Shown here piece after piece: positions 14,900 to 22,384 of a stretch of 38,984 bases of DNA (positions within the stretch are counted from its first letter, which is position 1; each line of letters opens with the position of its first letter). This stretch comes from Chloroflexota bacterium (lineage in GTDB: Bacteria; Chloroflexota; Dehalococcoidia; JACQGW01). Location: positions 1 to 38,984 of the forward strand of contig JACQGW010000312.1 of the NCBI GenBank assembly GCA_016199325.1, written 5' to 3'. Below the pieces are notes generated by a model. The model was given only the letters and a program-made list of their open reading frames with translations. It was not told where the DNA came from and did no database searches. The position numbers and the translations under genes were made by a program.

Positions 14900-16253
14900 A
14901 CGGCCGGCCCATCCCGACCGCGCGGCCGCCCTGACCCGCGGCCTCCTGGGTCGACTTGGCGGCGCCCCGCTGCTCGCCGCCGCGGCGGTCGTCTTGCTGT
15001 TGGCCGTGCTCCTGGCGCTCGTCCTCCGGCCGACACCGGCGGCGCCGGGGGGACGGGCCGTCTGGGCCTACCTGACGGCCGCCGCCTTCTATCTGCTGGC
15101 AACGTTCCAGTCGGCGCCCATTCTCATCCTGGCGACGCGGTACGGCAAGGGGAACTGGGCGGCGCCCGTCCGGCGTGCCGCCGCGCTCTGCGCGGTGCCG
15201 GGCGTGCTGAACGCCGCCATCTTCGTGGCCCTGATCAGCCGCCTGCCGTCGTTCGAGAACCGGCCGAGCCTCTGGTTCGGCTGGCCGGGGGCGCCGCGCA
15301 TCTACGATACCATCGCCGTCGTCGGGCTGGCGGTCCTTGGCCTCCTGATTCTCTACCTGGACGCGCTGCCGGACCTGGCCGCCGCCCGCGACCGCGCCCT
15401 GGGTGCAACCTATCGGACGCTCGCGCTGGGCTGGCGCGGGACCATCGCTCAATGGCGGACGCTGGAGCGCGGCCTGTTCCTCCTCAGCGCCCTATATTTC
15501 CTGTTCTACGGCTACGTCGTCCTGCTCCTGACGTCGGATCTCGGCCAGAGCCTGGTGCCGGGGATGAAGAGTGCCATCTTCCCGCCGTACCACGTCGTCA
15601 CCGGCTTTCAGGGCGCGCTGGCGACGATGATCCTGCTGCTCGCCGCGCTCCGGGCGCTCGGCTACCGGGCCTATCTGGAGCTCGACCAGTTCTCGGTGCT
15701 GGCCCGGATGCTCCTCGCCCTCTCGCTGCTCTACTTCTACTTCTTCTGGTCGGGCTTCATCGTCCAGTGGTACGGGCGAACGCCCGCCGAGCAGCGGGTG
15801 CTGGAGCTGACGGTCTGGGGTCCGTACCTCGGCGCCACGATCGCCGCCTTCGTCGGCAGCTTTGTGCTCGCGGTGGGCCTGCTCATCTGGCGTCCCATCC
15901 GCCACAGCGTCGTCCGGTCGCCGATCCCGGCCGCCATTGTCCTCGTCGGGCTGCTCTTCGACCGGATCCGGCTATACGTCGCCGCCTGGTCCATCGAGCA
16001 GGTCGAGCGCGGACCGGTCGGGGCCGAGCATGGCCCGGCGTCGGCGGTGCTGACGGTGCCGCCGACGCTCTGGCCGGATCCGGTCGCGCTCGTCGCCCTC
16101 GTCGGGCTGATCGGCGGCGCCATCGTGCTCTACTTCCTGGCGATCCGGTTCGTGCCGGCCGTCGCCATCTGGGAGATGCAGCTCCAGCGATACCTGCGGA
16201 CCCGACAGGAGTTCCTCCAGGGCCATGTAGTCGTGATTGGCAAGCCATATTGA
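14883..16253 (+). CDS. actF: NrfD-like membrane subunit of alternative complex III (ActF-like)
   Basis: The 456-residue product has about ten hydrophobic segments and the NrfD/PsrC-like pattern of long helices with short charged loops, including LGWRGTIAQWRTLE mid-protein, which parallels FRGTTRQWRLQE in the next gene. Members of this family bind quinol and may translocate protons. This copy is the more diverged of the two NrfD genes in the operon. I call it ActF because the next gene has the stronger ActC features and lies next to actD; the letter is less certain than the family. GGTGG precedes the ATG by 7 bases. Confidence 0.75.
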   Translation: MHPPDERPAHPDRAAALTRGLLGRLGGAPLLAAAAVVLLLAVLLALVLRPTPAAPGGRAVWAYLTAAAFYLLATFQSAPILILATRYGKGNWAAPVRRAAALCAVPGVLNAAIFVALISRLPSFENRPSLWFGWPGAPRIYDTIAVVGLAVLGLLILYLDALPDLAAARDRALGATYRTLALGWRGTIAQWRTLERGLFLLSALYFLFYGYVVLLLTSDLGQSLVPGMKSAIFPPYHVVTGFQGALATMILLLAALRALGYRAYLELDQFSVLARMLLALSLLYFYFFWSGFIVQWYGRTPAEQRVLELTVWGPYLGATIAAFVGSFVLAVGLLIWRPIRHSVVRSPIPAAIVLVGLLFDRIRLYVAAWSIEQVERGPVGAEHGPASAVLTVPPTLWPDPVALVALVGLIGGAIVLYFLAIRFVPAVAIWEMQLQRYLRTRQEFLQGHVVVIGKPY

Positions 16254-16295
16254 CCGGATCCGAGATGTCAGAAGCGAGAAAATGAAAGAAGTGCC

Positions 16296-17690
16296 ATGCG
16301 AGAGCGCCTGATCCTGCCGGACAACGTCATCAACTCGGACCTGCTGGACTTCGTCCTGCACCCGCCGCGCTGGTTCTGGATCGCCGCGGCGGTGCTCGGG
16401 CTGATCGTCCTGGCCGGCCTGACCGCCTTCGGCTTCATGATGGCCTACGGCCTCGGCCTCCTCGGCTACAACTGGCTCGTGTACTGGGCGGTCCTGATCA
16501 CGAACTTCGTCTTCTGGGTCGGCATCAGCCACGCCGGGGTCATGATCTCCGGCATCCTCCGGCTGACGCAGGCCGAATGGCGGCGGCCGGTGACCCGCGC
16601 CGCCGAGGTGCTCACGTTCTTTGCGCTGGCGACGGCGGCGACCTTCCCGCTCATGCACACGGGTCGGCCCTGGCGTGTCTATTGGATCTTCCCGTACGAC
16701 TTCAACCGGGACATCTGGCCGGCGGTCCGGTCGGCCCTCGTCTGGGACCCCAGCGCCATCGGCACCTACCTGACGGGCACGTTCCTCTTCATCTACGTCG
16801 CCATGCTCCCGGACCTGGCCGTGCTGCGGGACCGAACGACGGGCCTGCCGCACCGGTTCTACCGGACGCTGGCCATCGGCTTTCGCGGCACGACCCGCCA
16901 GTGGCGGCTCCAGGAGACGGCCAGCTTCCTGCTTTCGGCGCTGATGCTCTGCGTCTTCGTCTCCGTCCACTCGATCGTCTCGTGGGACTTCGCCACCGCG
17001 CTCGTCGCCAACTGGCACTCGACGATCTTCGCGCCGTACTTCGTCATCGGCGCCGTCCACTCGGGTGTGGCGGCGGTGGCGACGATCATGGTGATCCTCC
17101 GCTGGGCCTTCGGATACCAGCGCTACATCACGAGCGACCATCTGGACGCCCTGGCGCGCCTGCTGATCGTCGTGGGGACGGCCTGGCTCTACTTCTACAT
17201 CTGCGACTTCCTCTTCGGCGTCTGGGGGGGCGAGCCGGAGGAGGTCCGGCCCTGGGAGCTGCGCGTTTTCACCTGGCCGTATAGCCTCCTCTTCGCCATC
17301 TTCCTGTTCACGGCGTACCTGATCCCGGTGCCGCTCTGGCTGTTCCGGCGGGTCCGGCGGAGCCCCATGGGGATGTTCGTCACGACCCTGCTCGTCAACG
17401 TCGGGATGTGGCTGGAGCGGTACCTGATCGTGATCCCCAGCCTGGAGCACAAGTCGGCGTTCACGTTCACGTGGTCGTATTCGTACAGCCCGACGATTGT
17501 CGAGTACATCCTGACGCTGTTCGGCTTCGGCCTGGTCGGCTTCGGGTTCCTGATCTTCTCGAAGGTCTTTCCGATCATCCCGATCTTCGACGTGAAGGAA
17601 GCGAGAACGATGGTGACCGAGGTGATCGTGGGCGAGGCCCACGTGCCGGCCGTGCTGCGGGAGGCCGGCGAGGAGGTGCCGCATGGTTGA
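16296..17690 (+). CDS. actC: NrfD-like quinol-binding membrane subunit ActC
   Basis: The 464-residue protein has about ten transmembrane helices and strong NrfD/ActC features: HPPRWFW before the first helix, WVGISHAGVMISGILRLTQAEWRRPV, FPLMHTGRPW, and VWDPSAIGTYL followed by LPDLAVLRDR. In alternative complex III this subunit forms the main quinol site in the membrane with ActB2. It starts 42 bases after the previous gene and overlaps actD by 8 bases. The start ATG has a weak AAAGAAG ribosome site. Length is usual for ActC. Confidence 0.88.
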   Translation: MRERLILPDNVINSDLLDFVLHPPRWFWIAAAVLGLIVLAGLTAFGFMMAYGLGLLGYNWLVYWAVLITNFVFWVGISHAGVMISGILRLTQAEWRRPVTRAAEVLTFFALATAATFPLMHTGRPWRVYWIFPYDFNRDIWPAVRSALVWDPSAIGTYLTGTFLFIYVAMLPDLAVLRDRTTGLPHRFYRTLAIGFRGTTRQWRLQETASFLLSALMLCVFVSVHSIVSWDFATALVANWHSTIFAPYFVIGAVHSGVAAVATIMVILRWAFGYQRYITSDHLDALARLLIVVGTAWLYFYICDFLFGVWGGEPEEVRPWELRVFTWPYSLLFAIFLFTAYLIPVPLWLFRRVRRSPMGMFVTTLLVNVGMWLERYLIVIPSLEHKSAFTFTWSYSYSPTIVEYILTLFGFGLVGFGFLIFSKVFPIIPIFDVKEARTMVTEVIVGEAHVPAVLREAGEEVPHG

Positions 17691-18219
17691 CCCGGTCGAT
17701 AGGCGGCGCAGCGCCGCCATCATGGGGCTGTTCGCGGTCGAGGCGGCGGCGGCCGACGCGACGCGCCGGCTTCGAGAGGTCGGCTTCACCCGGGCCGATT
17801 ACGAAGTCCTCAGCGGCACGCCGTTCCCGCCGGGGGCGTTCGGCGAGGCGCACCCCCGCGAGCGCCTCTGGGTCTTTCCGCTGATGGGGGCGATCTGCGG
17901 GTTCGCCGTCGGCCTCCTGATCACCGCCGGCACCCAACTCGCCTACCCGCTCGTCACCCACGGCAAGCCGATCCTCTCGATCCCGCCGATGGTGAACATC
18001 ATGTACGAGGGGACGCTGCTGGGCGCCATCATCCTCACGGTCATCGGGATCATCTTCGAGTCGCGGCTGCCCGATCTGAACGCGGTGCCCTACGATCCCC
18101 GGATCAGCGAGGGATACGTCGGCGTCGTCGTCACCCGTCCCGAGGGCCGCGCCGCCGCCGCCGAGCAGGTGTTCCGGGAGACGGGTGCCGCCGACATCAT
18201 CCGGGCCGGCGGAGGGTAG
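17683..18219 (+). CDS. actD: Alternative complex III subunit ActD (DUF3341 family)
   Basis: The 178-residue protein has a soluble N-terminal ferredoxin-like fold region (MGLFAVEAAAADATRRLREV), two membrane helices near residues 65-88 and 108-128, and a C-terminal domain ending in a GYVGVVV strand and helix. This matches DUF3341/ActD, a structural subunit of the complex with no cofactor. It overlaps actC by 8 bases and is followed directly by actE, whose ribosome site GGAGGG lies inside the last codons of actD. Confidence 0.9.
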   Translation: MVDPVDRRRSAAIMGLFAVEAAAADATRRLREVGFTRADYEVLSGTPFPPGAFGEAHPRERLWVFPLMGAICGFAVGLLITAGTQLAYPLVTHGKPILSIPPMVNIMYEGTLLGAIILTVIGIIFESRLPDLNAVPYDPRISEGYVGVVVTRPEGRAAAAEQVFRETGAADIIRAGGG

Positions 18220-18220
18220 G

Positions 18221-18778
18221 ATGCCGGCGAGGGATACGGCTGTCAACGGATTCGGGGAGCGGATTGAGCGGATGGCCGCCTCACTTGCGGCGTGCTTCCT
18301 GTTGCTCTTGCTCGCCGCCTGCGTGCCGGGCCAGTACCCCATCGAGGTCTTTCCCGACCTCCATTACCAGCCGTCGCAGCGGCGCTTGGAGCCGACGCGG
18401 GGGTATCCGCCGGCCAGGTCCGTGCCGATCAGCGGGCGGGCGGCCGAAATCGGTCCGGCCGAGATGGCGATGCTGACGAGTCCGATCACCCGGACGGCCG
18501 AGGTCGTCGGGCGGGGCGCCGCGCTCTACGCGGTGAACTGCTCCTTCTGCCACGGGCCGCTCGGCCATGGCGATGGAGCGGTCGGCGACGCGTTTCGGAA
18601 CGCGGGGACACAGGTGGCGAACCTGACGGCGCCCGATCGGCAGGCCAAGAGCGACGGTGTGCTCTATCGGTCCATCACCAACGGGCTGGGAGTGATGCCG
18701 CCCTTCCGCAACCTGCTGACGGACGAGGAGCGCTGGTCGCTGGTCGCCTACGTCCGTGAGCTGGGAGGACGGCGGTGA
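18221..18778 (+). CDS. actE: Alternative complex III monoheme cytochrome c lipoprotein ActE
   Basis: ATG at 18221 is chosen because GGAGGG at 18211-18216 precedes it; an in-frame ATG at 18185 lies inside actD. The product (185 residues) has a signal ending in the lipobox LLAAC, with C34 as the lipidated residue, then the ActE-type stretch IEVFPDLHYQPSQRR, one CSFCH heme site and a distal GVMPPF methionine. It would sit on the outer face of the membrane as an anchored monoheme subunit of the complex. It ends in a four-base overlap with the next small gene. Confidence 0.9.
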   Translation: MPARDTAVNGFGERIERMAASLAACFLLLLLAACVPGQYPIEVFPDLHYQPSQRRLEPTRGYPPARSVPISGRAAEIGPAEMAMLTSPITRTAEVVGRGAALYAVNCSFCHGPLGHGDGAVGDAFRNAGTQVANLTAPDRQAKSDGVLYRSITNGLGVMPPFRNLLTDEERWSLVAYVRELGGRR

Positions 18779-18963
18779 CCGGACAGATCCTGGAGCTCAT
18801 CGCGGTCCTCTCGGCGCTATCGCTCGCCCTGCTGACGCTCGGGTCGTACGTTGCCATCCAGCGCGATGGGTTCCCGCCGCGGTTCTGGTTCACCGCGCTC
18901 ACCATCGGCATGGCCGGCGTCCTCCTCGCCGGGCTGCTCGCTCTGATCAGCTTCTCGACGTAG
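18775..18963 (+). CDS. Small two-helix membrane protein at the end of the act operon
   Basis: The 62-residue product starts at GTG 18775, overlapping the actE stop by four bases, which implies coupled translation. It has two hydrophobic segments (about residues 6-27 and 40-59) joined by a short loop QRDGFPPRFWF. No cofactor site is visible. A small subunit comparable to the minor ActG-type subunit reported for Chloroflexota complexes is possible, but I cannot show homology. No terminal oxidase gene follows. Confidence 0.65.
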   Translation: MTGQILELIAVLSALSLALLTLGSYVAIQRDGFPPRFWFTALTIGMAGVLLAGLLALISFST

Positions 18964-18975
18964 CGGCAGGCCGAA

Positions 18976-19037
18976 GCATGCGTCATGGGTCATGCGTCAT
19001 TACGTCATGCGTCATTACGTCATGCGTCATTACGTCA
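18976..19037 (+). repeat. Heptamer/octamer array GCGTCAT-TACGTCAT
   Basis: The array is built from GCGTCAT and TACGTCAT units in tandem, after a first GCGTCATGGGTCAT. It begins 12 bases after the last act gene. It is inverted relative to the short array at 19171-19207, and its units match those between actA and actB1. Confidence 0.8.
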
Positions 19038-19095
19038 GTTTTGGACGGGCGCTACCCACCAATAGTCCTGTGGTGTTCCATTGGTTGGAGGCGGA

Positions 19096-19126
19096 TTGGT
19101 GCGAGAGCCGGACCGTGTGCTAACAT
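19096..19126 (+). promoter_or_regulatory. Possible promoter for the Nif3-remnant/zinc-ribbon/RNase HI operon
   Basis: TAACAT at 19121-19126 is preceded by TGC, giving an extended -10. TTGGTG lies 19 bases upstream. The predicted start falls near 19133, inside the first copy of the duplicated segment. It lies in the spacer between two inverted arrays, so it may have come with them or predate them. Confidence 0.35.
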
Positions 19127-19128
19127 GG

Positions 19129-19168
19129 GCTTCAGAACACCGAATCCAGAGAAAGCGGCCGGCATGGC
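19129..19168 (+). repeat. Direct duplication of a ribosome site and start codon, copy 1
   Basis: These 40 bases match 19211-19250 at 37 positions. Both contain a purine-rich ribosome site followed by GCGGCCGGCATGGC, with the ATG at 19164 here and at 19246 in copy 2. Starting translation here gives only a 14-residue peptide (MADGTTHDAMTNDA) that runs into the array and stops at 19208. The ribosome site here is AGAGAAAG, weaker than GGAGGAAG in copy 2. Confidence 0.8.
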
Positions 19169-19170
19169 TG

Positions 19171-19207
19171 ACGGAACGACGCATGACGCAATGACGAATG
19201 ACGCATG
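19171..19207 (+). repeat. Short TGACGCA/TGACGAA array
   Basis: Units GACGCATGACGCAATGACGA and ATGACGCATGA form a short array inverted relative to 18976-19037. It lies between the two copies of the duplicated start region, as expected if an array-bearing element inserted and duplicated its target. Confidence 0.75.
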
Positions 19208-19210
19208 AAA

Positions 19211-19250
19211 GCTTCAAAACACCGAATCCGGAGGAAGCGGCCGGCATGGC
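19211..19250 (+). repeat. Direct duplication of a ribosome site and start codon, copy 2
   Basis: This is the copy in use: GGAGGAAG at 19230-19237 lies 8 bases before ATG 19246, the start of the Nif3 remnant. It differs from 19129-19168 at three positions, all of them A/G changes. Confidence 0.8.
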
Positions 19251-19527
19251 CCTGTGGCTACAGGATCTCGTTGCGCTCGTCGAAGTCATCGCTCCCCTGC
19301 GTTGGGCGGCGTTGGGGGATAGCCCCGACTGGCAGGTCGGCGATCCGAGCAACCCGCGTGCGGGGGCGCGGCTGACGCTCGACGTCACGCCGGGGGTCGG
19401 CGCCCAGGCTCGGTCGGTCGGCGACAGCCTGATCGTCGCTCAGCATCCCCCGCTGTTTCGCCCGATCAAGCGCAACGACCTCTCGGCACCCGACGGCGGC
19501 CACGAGCAAGGGGGGAGAACGCCATGA
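19246..19527 (+). pseudogene. Truncated Nif3/YbgI-like dinuclear metal protein
   Basis: The 93-residue product matches only the N-terminal third of the Nif3 family: LVALVEVIAPLRWAALGDSP, WQVGDPSN, LTLDVTPGV and a degraded metal site AQHPPLFRPIKR where the family usually has a double histidine (HHP). A full Nif3 protein is about 250 residues or more, so most of the fold and the other ligands are missing. The stop overlaps the zinc-ribbon gene start as ATGA. Nif3, a C4 zinc-ribbon protein and RNase HI are common neighbours, so this is probably the decayed first gene of that operon, perhaps kept for coupling. Confidence 0.7.
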
Positions 19528-20225
19528 GCCGCGCCCAGGCGCTGTACGATCTACAGGTCATCGATACGGCGATCGACGAGCGGAGCCAGGCGCTGGCGGC
19601 CGTCGAAGCGCAGCTCGGGGAGACCGAGGCGCTGCTGGCCGCGCGGCAGGCACACCAGGAAACGGCTTCGTCGGTTCAATCGCTGGAGAAACGGGTCCGC
19701 GATCTGGCGTGGGAGGTTCAGGACTTCGAGGCCAAGATCAAGCCGCTGGACGAGAAGCTGTACAGCGGCAGAGTTCGGAACCCGAAGGAGCTGAACGATC
19801 TCCATCGGGAGATCGAGGGGCTGAAGGTACACAAGCGCCAGCTCGAAGACGCCGAGCTGGATCTCATGGTGCAGCTCGAGGACGTCCAGCAGGCCCGGCA
19901 GGCCGCCGCCGGCGAGTTGGCGCGCGTCGAGGCGGACTGGCGAGCCGAGCAGGAGCGACTCACGGCCGAGCGGGAGGCGCTCCTCCGGGAGACCGCCCAG
20001 CTTCAGGCCCGTCGGGAGCAGGCGCTCCTGCGGGTGTTCCCGGCCGACCTCCACCAGTACGAGCACCTGCGCCCGCGGAAGGGCGGCCGGGCCGTCGCCC
20101 GGGTGGAGCGGAGCCTGTGCGGCGCCTGCCGGATCGCGCTCTCCTCGTCCGAGTTCCAGCGGGTGCGCAGCGCCTCCACGCCGATGACCTGCACCAGTTG
20201 CGGCCGGATCCTCTACGCCGGATGA
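19524..20225 (+). CDS. C4-type zinc-ribbon, coiled-coil protein (COG1579)
   Basis: The 233-residue protein is mostly helical coiled coil (about residues 20-165), with the family segment LYSGRVRNPKELNDLHREIE, and ends in a C-terminal zinc ribbon with CGAC and CTSC pairs. This matches COG1579, a widely conserved family of unknown function that is often next to Nif3 and RNase HI genes. The ATG overlaps the Nif3 remnant stop by four bases, and its own stop overlaps the RNase HI start by four, so the three are translated in series. Confidence 0.88.
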   Translation: MSRAQALYDLQVIDTAIDERSQALAAVEAQLGETEALLAARQAHQETASSVQSLEKRVRDLAWEVQDFEAKIKPLDEKLYSGRVRNPKELNDLHREIEGLKVHKRQLEDAELDLMVQLEDVQQARQAAAGELARVEADWRAEQERLTAEREALLRETAQLQARREQALLRVFPADLHQYEHLRPRKGGRAVARVERSLCGACRIALSSSEFQRVRSASTPMTCTSCGRILYAG

Positions 20226-20647
20226 CGACGCCAGAGGCACCGGTCGAGCGGGTCACGGTCTACACGGATGGCGCCTCGCGTGGCAATCCGGGGCCGGCGG
20301 CGATCGGCGTGGTCGTCGACGACGGAGCCGGGCGGCGGCTGACCGCCTTCGGCCGGCGGATCGGCCGGGCGACGAACAACGTCGCCGAGTACCGGGCGCT
20401 GCTGGCGGGCATCGAAGAAGCGCGGCGGCTGGGGGCCCGGTGGCTTCGTCTCTGCCTCGACTCCGAGCTGGCCGTCCGCCAGCTCACCGGCCGGTACCGG
20501 GTCCGCCACCCCGACCTGCTCCCCCTCTACGAGCGGGCCATGCGCCTGCTCGGCGAGCTCGACGGGGTCGAGATCGTCCACGTGCCCCGTGAACGCAACC
20601 GTGAGGCCGATGCCCTGGCCAATCGCGCGCTGGACGCCAGGACCTAG
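20222..20647 (+). CDS. rnhA: Ribonuclease HI
   Basis: The 141-residue protein has all the RNase HI signatures: YTDGASRGNPGPA (first catalytic Asp), NNVAEYRALLAG (catalytic Glu), LCLDSELAVRQL (third Asp) and ERNREADALANRA (fourth acidic). It degrades the RNA strand of RNA-DNA hybrids in the cytoplasm. It lacks an N-terminal hybrid-binding domain, as is common for stand-alone forms. ATG at 20222 overlaps the zinc-ribbon gene stop by four bases. Its TAG stop is also the first part of a dispersed repeat copy. Confidence 0.94.
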   Translation: MTTPEAPVERVTVYTDGASRGNPGPAAIGVVVDDGAGRRLTAFGRRIGRATNNVAEYRALLAGIEEARRLGARWLRLCLDSELAVRQLTGRYRVRHPDLLPLYERAMRLLGELDGVEIVHVPRERNREADALANRALDART

Positions 20648-20694
20648 AGCGGTGCCGAGAGAGAACGAACCGCCAAGACGCCAAGATCGCCAAA
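20646..20694 (+). repeat. Dispersed repeat, GCCAAGACGCCAAG type, copy A
   Basis: AGAGCGGTGCCGAGAGAGAA is followed by CGAACCGCCAAGACGCCAAG and ATCGCCAAAA. It begins on the stop codon of RNase HI and runs to within 15 bases of the antitoxin start. It matches 22383-22431 almost exactly and 36904-36947 (minus strand) more loosely. Confidence 0.85.
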
Positions 20695-20708
20695 AGGGGG
20701 ATCAGATC

Positions 20709-20963
20709 ATGACGACGAAAGAGCGACTCCATCGGCTGGTGGAGGAGCTGCCCGAAAGCGAGTTGCACGCCGCCCTGCGATTCCTTGAATACCTGCGGAA
20801 CGTCGGTTGCGACCCGGTGCTGCGCGCACTTCACCAGGCGCCGGAGGATGACGAGCCGGCCACGCCGGAAGAGGACCAGGAAGCCGCTGAGGCATGGCGG
20901 GAGTACCTGCGCGGTGAGGCCCGTCCCTGGGAGCGAGTGCGCGAGGAACTGGCCCGTGACTGA
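20709..20963 (+). CDS. Antitoxin-like protein of a RelE-type module
   Basis: ATG 20709 opens an 84-residue, strongly acidic protein: MTTKERLHRLVEELPESELH, then ALRFLEYL, APEDDEPATPEEDQEAAEAW and a helical end REYLRGEARPW. This has the size, charge and order of antitoxins paired with RelE/ParE-type toxins. The toxin reading frame starts at GTG 20956 and overlaps its end by 8 bases. A dispersed repeat lies directly upstream, so the module could be mobile or acquired. The partner toxin is truncated, so the antitoxin may now have no target. Confidence 0.7.
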   Translation: MTTKERLHRLVEELPESELHAALRFLEYLRNVGCDPVLRALHQAPEDDEPATPEEDQEAAEAWREYLRGEARPWERVREELARD

Positions 20964-21099
20964 TGGGTCGACGTGGCGAGTCGCCATCACTCCAAGGGCC
21001 GAGAAGGAGCTCAAGCGACTGCCTCCTGGGGATCAGGCCCGTGTCAGACGGGCCATTGACGCGTTGAGTGCCGGCATGGGGCGAAGTGACCTAGAGAAA
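20956..21099 (+). pseudogene. Truncated RelE/ParE-like toxin
   Basis: From GTG 20956 the frame reads TWRVAITPRAEKELKRLPPG and QARVRRAIDALSAGMGRSDL, the N-terminal half of a RelE-type ribosome-dependent mRNA interferase. Recognisable homology ends near 21099. The frame stays open to 21258 but runs through the RNase P RNA promoter and into that gene, so the extra residues are not toxin. The catalytic C-terminal strands are absent. An assembly-independent break between toxin and rnpB is likely. Confidence 0.65.
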
Positions 21100-21123
21100 G
21101 ACCTTGAGGCCCTGCCGCTCTGT

Positions 21124-21152
21124 TTGCTTGCGTCCGACTGTTCGCCTATGGT
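21124..21152 (+). promoter_or_regulatory. Promoter of the RNase P RNA gene
   Basis: TTGCTT at 21124-21129 and TATGGT at 21147-21152 are separated by 17 bases. The predicted start falls at 21160-21161, exactly where the RNA's P1 helix begins. This agreement makes it the most likely promoter. Confidence 0.65.
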
Positions 21153-21160
21153 ACACTTAG

Positions 21161-21607
21161 GTGCTTGTCCAAGCCGGTCGGGTGGCCGCGAGCCTTCGGG
21201 CTCGAGGAAAGTCCGAGCTCCCACGGACAGGGTGCTGGGTAACACCCAGGCGGGGTGACCCGACGGAAAGTGCAACAGAAAAGATACCGCCATCGCCTGC
21301 CCAGCTCCGTGCGGATGGCCCGATACGAGGCGAGACGCCATCGGCGGGAGGCTCGGTCGGCGATGGTAAGGGTGAAAAGGCGGGGCAAGAGCCCACCGGC
21401 AGTCCAGTGATGGGCTGGCCTGGCAAACCCCACTCGGAGCAAGACCAAATAGGAGGACCAGGCGAGGGGTTTCCCCTTGCCGAAGGGCGTGTCCGTCCTG
21501 TCCTCGGGTAGGTTGCTAGAGACGGCCGGTAACGGTCGCCCGAGAGAGATGGCCGCCGCCCCGCAAGGGGTACAGAACTCGGCTTACAGATCGACTTGGA
21601 CAGGCAC
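21161..21607 (+). ncRNA. rnpB: RNase P RNA (class A)
   Basis: The gene encodes the catalytic RNA that trims tRNA 5' ends. It is bounded by a P1 pairing between GTGCTTGTCCAAG at the 5' end and CTTGGACAGGCAC at the 3' end. Conserved blocks are present in order: GAGGAAAGTCCGAGCTCCC, ACAGAAA in the CR-II area, AAGGGTGAAAAGG, AGAGAGATGG and ACAGAACTCGGCTTACAGA. Length is about 447 bases, usual for class A. It has its own promoter upstream and a terminator downstream, and lies between a truncated toxin and a YdcF-like gene. Confidence 0.95.
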
Positions 21608-21640
21608 GATCTGACCACCGGCCCGCCGAGGCCGGACAAA

Positions 21641-21684
21641 GCGAAGGGGGCAGCGCCGCACGGCGCTCTCCCCTTCGCCGTTTT
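21641..21684 (+). terminator. Intrinsic terminator after rnpB
   Basis: A GCGAAGGGGG-C-AGCGCC stem pairs with CGGCGCT and CTCCCCTTCGC and is followed by CGTTTT. The stem is long and GC-rich, and the T-run is short. It lies about 35 bases after the RNase P RNA end. Confidence 0.8.
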
Positions 21685-21718
21685 GTGAGGACCCCTGGAA
21701 ACGACCGGCCGACCCGGC

Positions 21719-22384
21719 GTGCCGCCGGGCACCCACCGCCCGCTCGGGCGCCGGGTGATCGCCGCCCTCGTCCTGCTCATCGGCGCGCTCCTGCTGGGCG
21801 CCGTCACGACCGCCGCGCCCGCCCTGGTGCTCGTGCCGCTTGCGGGCATACTGGTCCAGGAAGCGCCGGCCCGCCCGGCCGATGCAGTGGTCCTGACGCC
21901 CGACATGAGCCGGCACGGCTTCCGGGAGGCCGTCGGCCTCTGGCGGCGTGGCACGGTCGGGTATCTGCTCGTGAGCAACGGCGCCATCGACGGACCGCCG
22001 GGGACCGGGGTCGACCAGTGGTCCGACCTGGCGCGGCGCGAGCTGGCCCTCGTGGCGGTGCCCGACGCCGCGCTGGTCGTCGTCGAGCGGCGGCCATGCA
22101 CCATGGAGAAGTACGCCGAGGCTGTTCGAGAGACGGCAGTGGAGCACGGCTTCCGGCGCCTGATCCTCATGGCGCCCCAACTGGAGACGAGGCGGCTCCA
22201 GCGCGTCTGGACCGCCTTCCTGGCGCCGGCCGGCCTCGAGGCCCAGGTCGTCGCCTACGAGGACCGGCGGGTTGCCCTCGACCGCTGGTGGACGTCCCGG
22301 GCCGGGGTCAGCGCCGTCTTCAACGGCTACCTCGGCTACGTGATCGATCTCATCCCGATGGGGCCGTTTCCCGGCTGCGCGTAG
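21719..22384 (+). CDS. Membrane-anchored YdcF/DUF218-like protein
   Basis: The 221-residue protein has one N-terminal hydrophobic segment (about residues 13-42) followed by a Rossmann-like extracytoplasmic domain with PADAVVLTPDMSRHGFREAV, YLLVSNGAIDG and CTMEKYAEAVRETAVEHGF. This resembles the DUF218/YdcF family, some members of which act in envelope biogenesis, though the usual acidic motif is weak, so the assignment is tentative. GTG 21719 is chosen as the first in-frame start. Its TAG stop is the first part of a dispersed repeat copy. Confidence 0.6.
   Translation: MPPGTHRPLGRRVIAALVLLIGALLLGAVTTAAPALVLVPLAGILVQEAPARPADAVVLTPDMSRHGFREAVGLWRRGTVGYLLVSNGAIDGPPGTGVDQWSDLARRELALVAVPDAALVVVERRPCTMEKYAEAVRETAVEHGFRRLILMAPQLETRRLQRVWTAFLAPAGLEAQVVAYEDRRVALDRWWTSRAGVSAVFNGYLGYVIDLIPMGPFPGCA

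Noticed and set aside
15972..17789. Minus-strand open frame of 605 codons across the NrfD genes
   Set aside because: The translation is rich in charged residues and mirrors transmembrane codons on the plus strand; it is a shadow.
18185..18220. Upstream ATG at 18185 as the ActE start
   Set aside because: It lies inside actD; the GGAGGG site just before ATG 18221 supports the shorter start.
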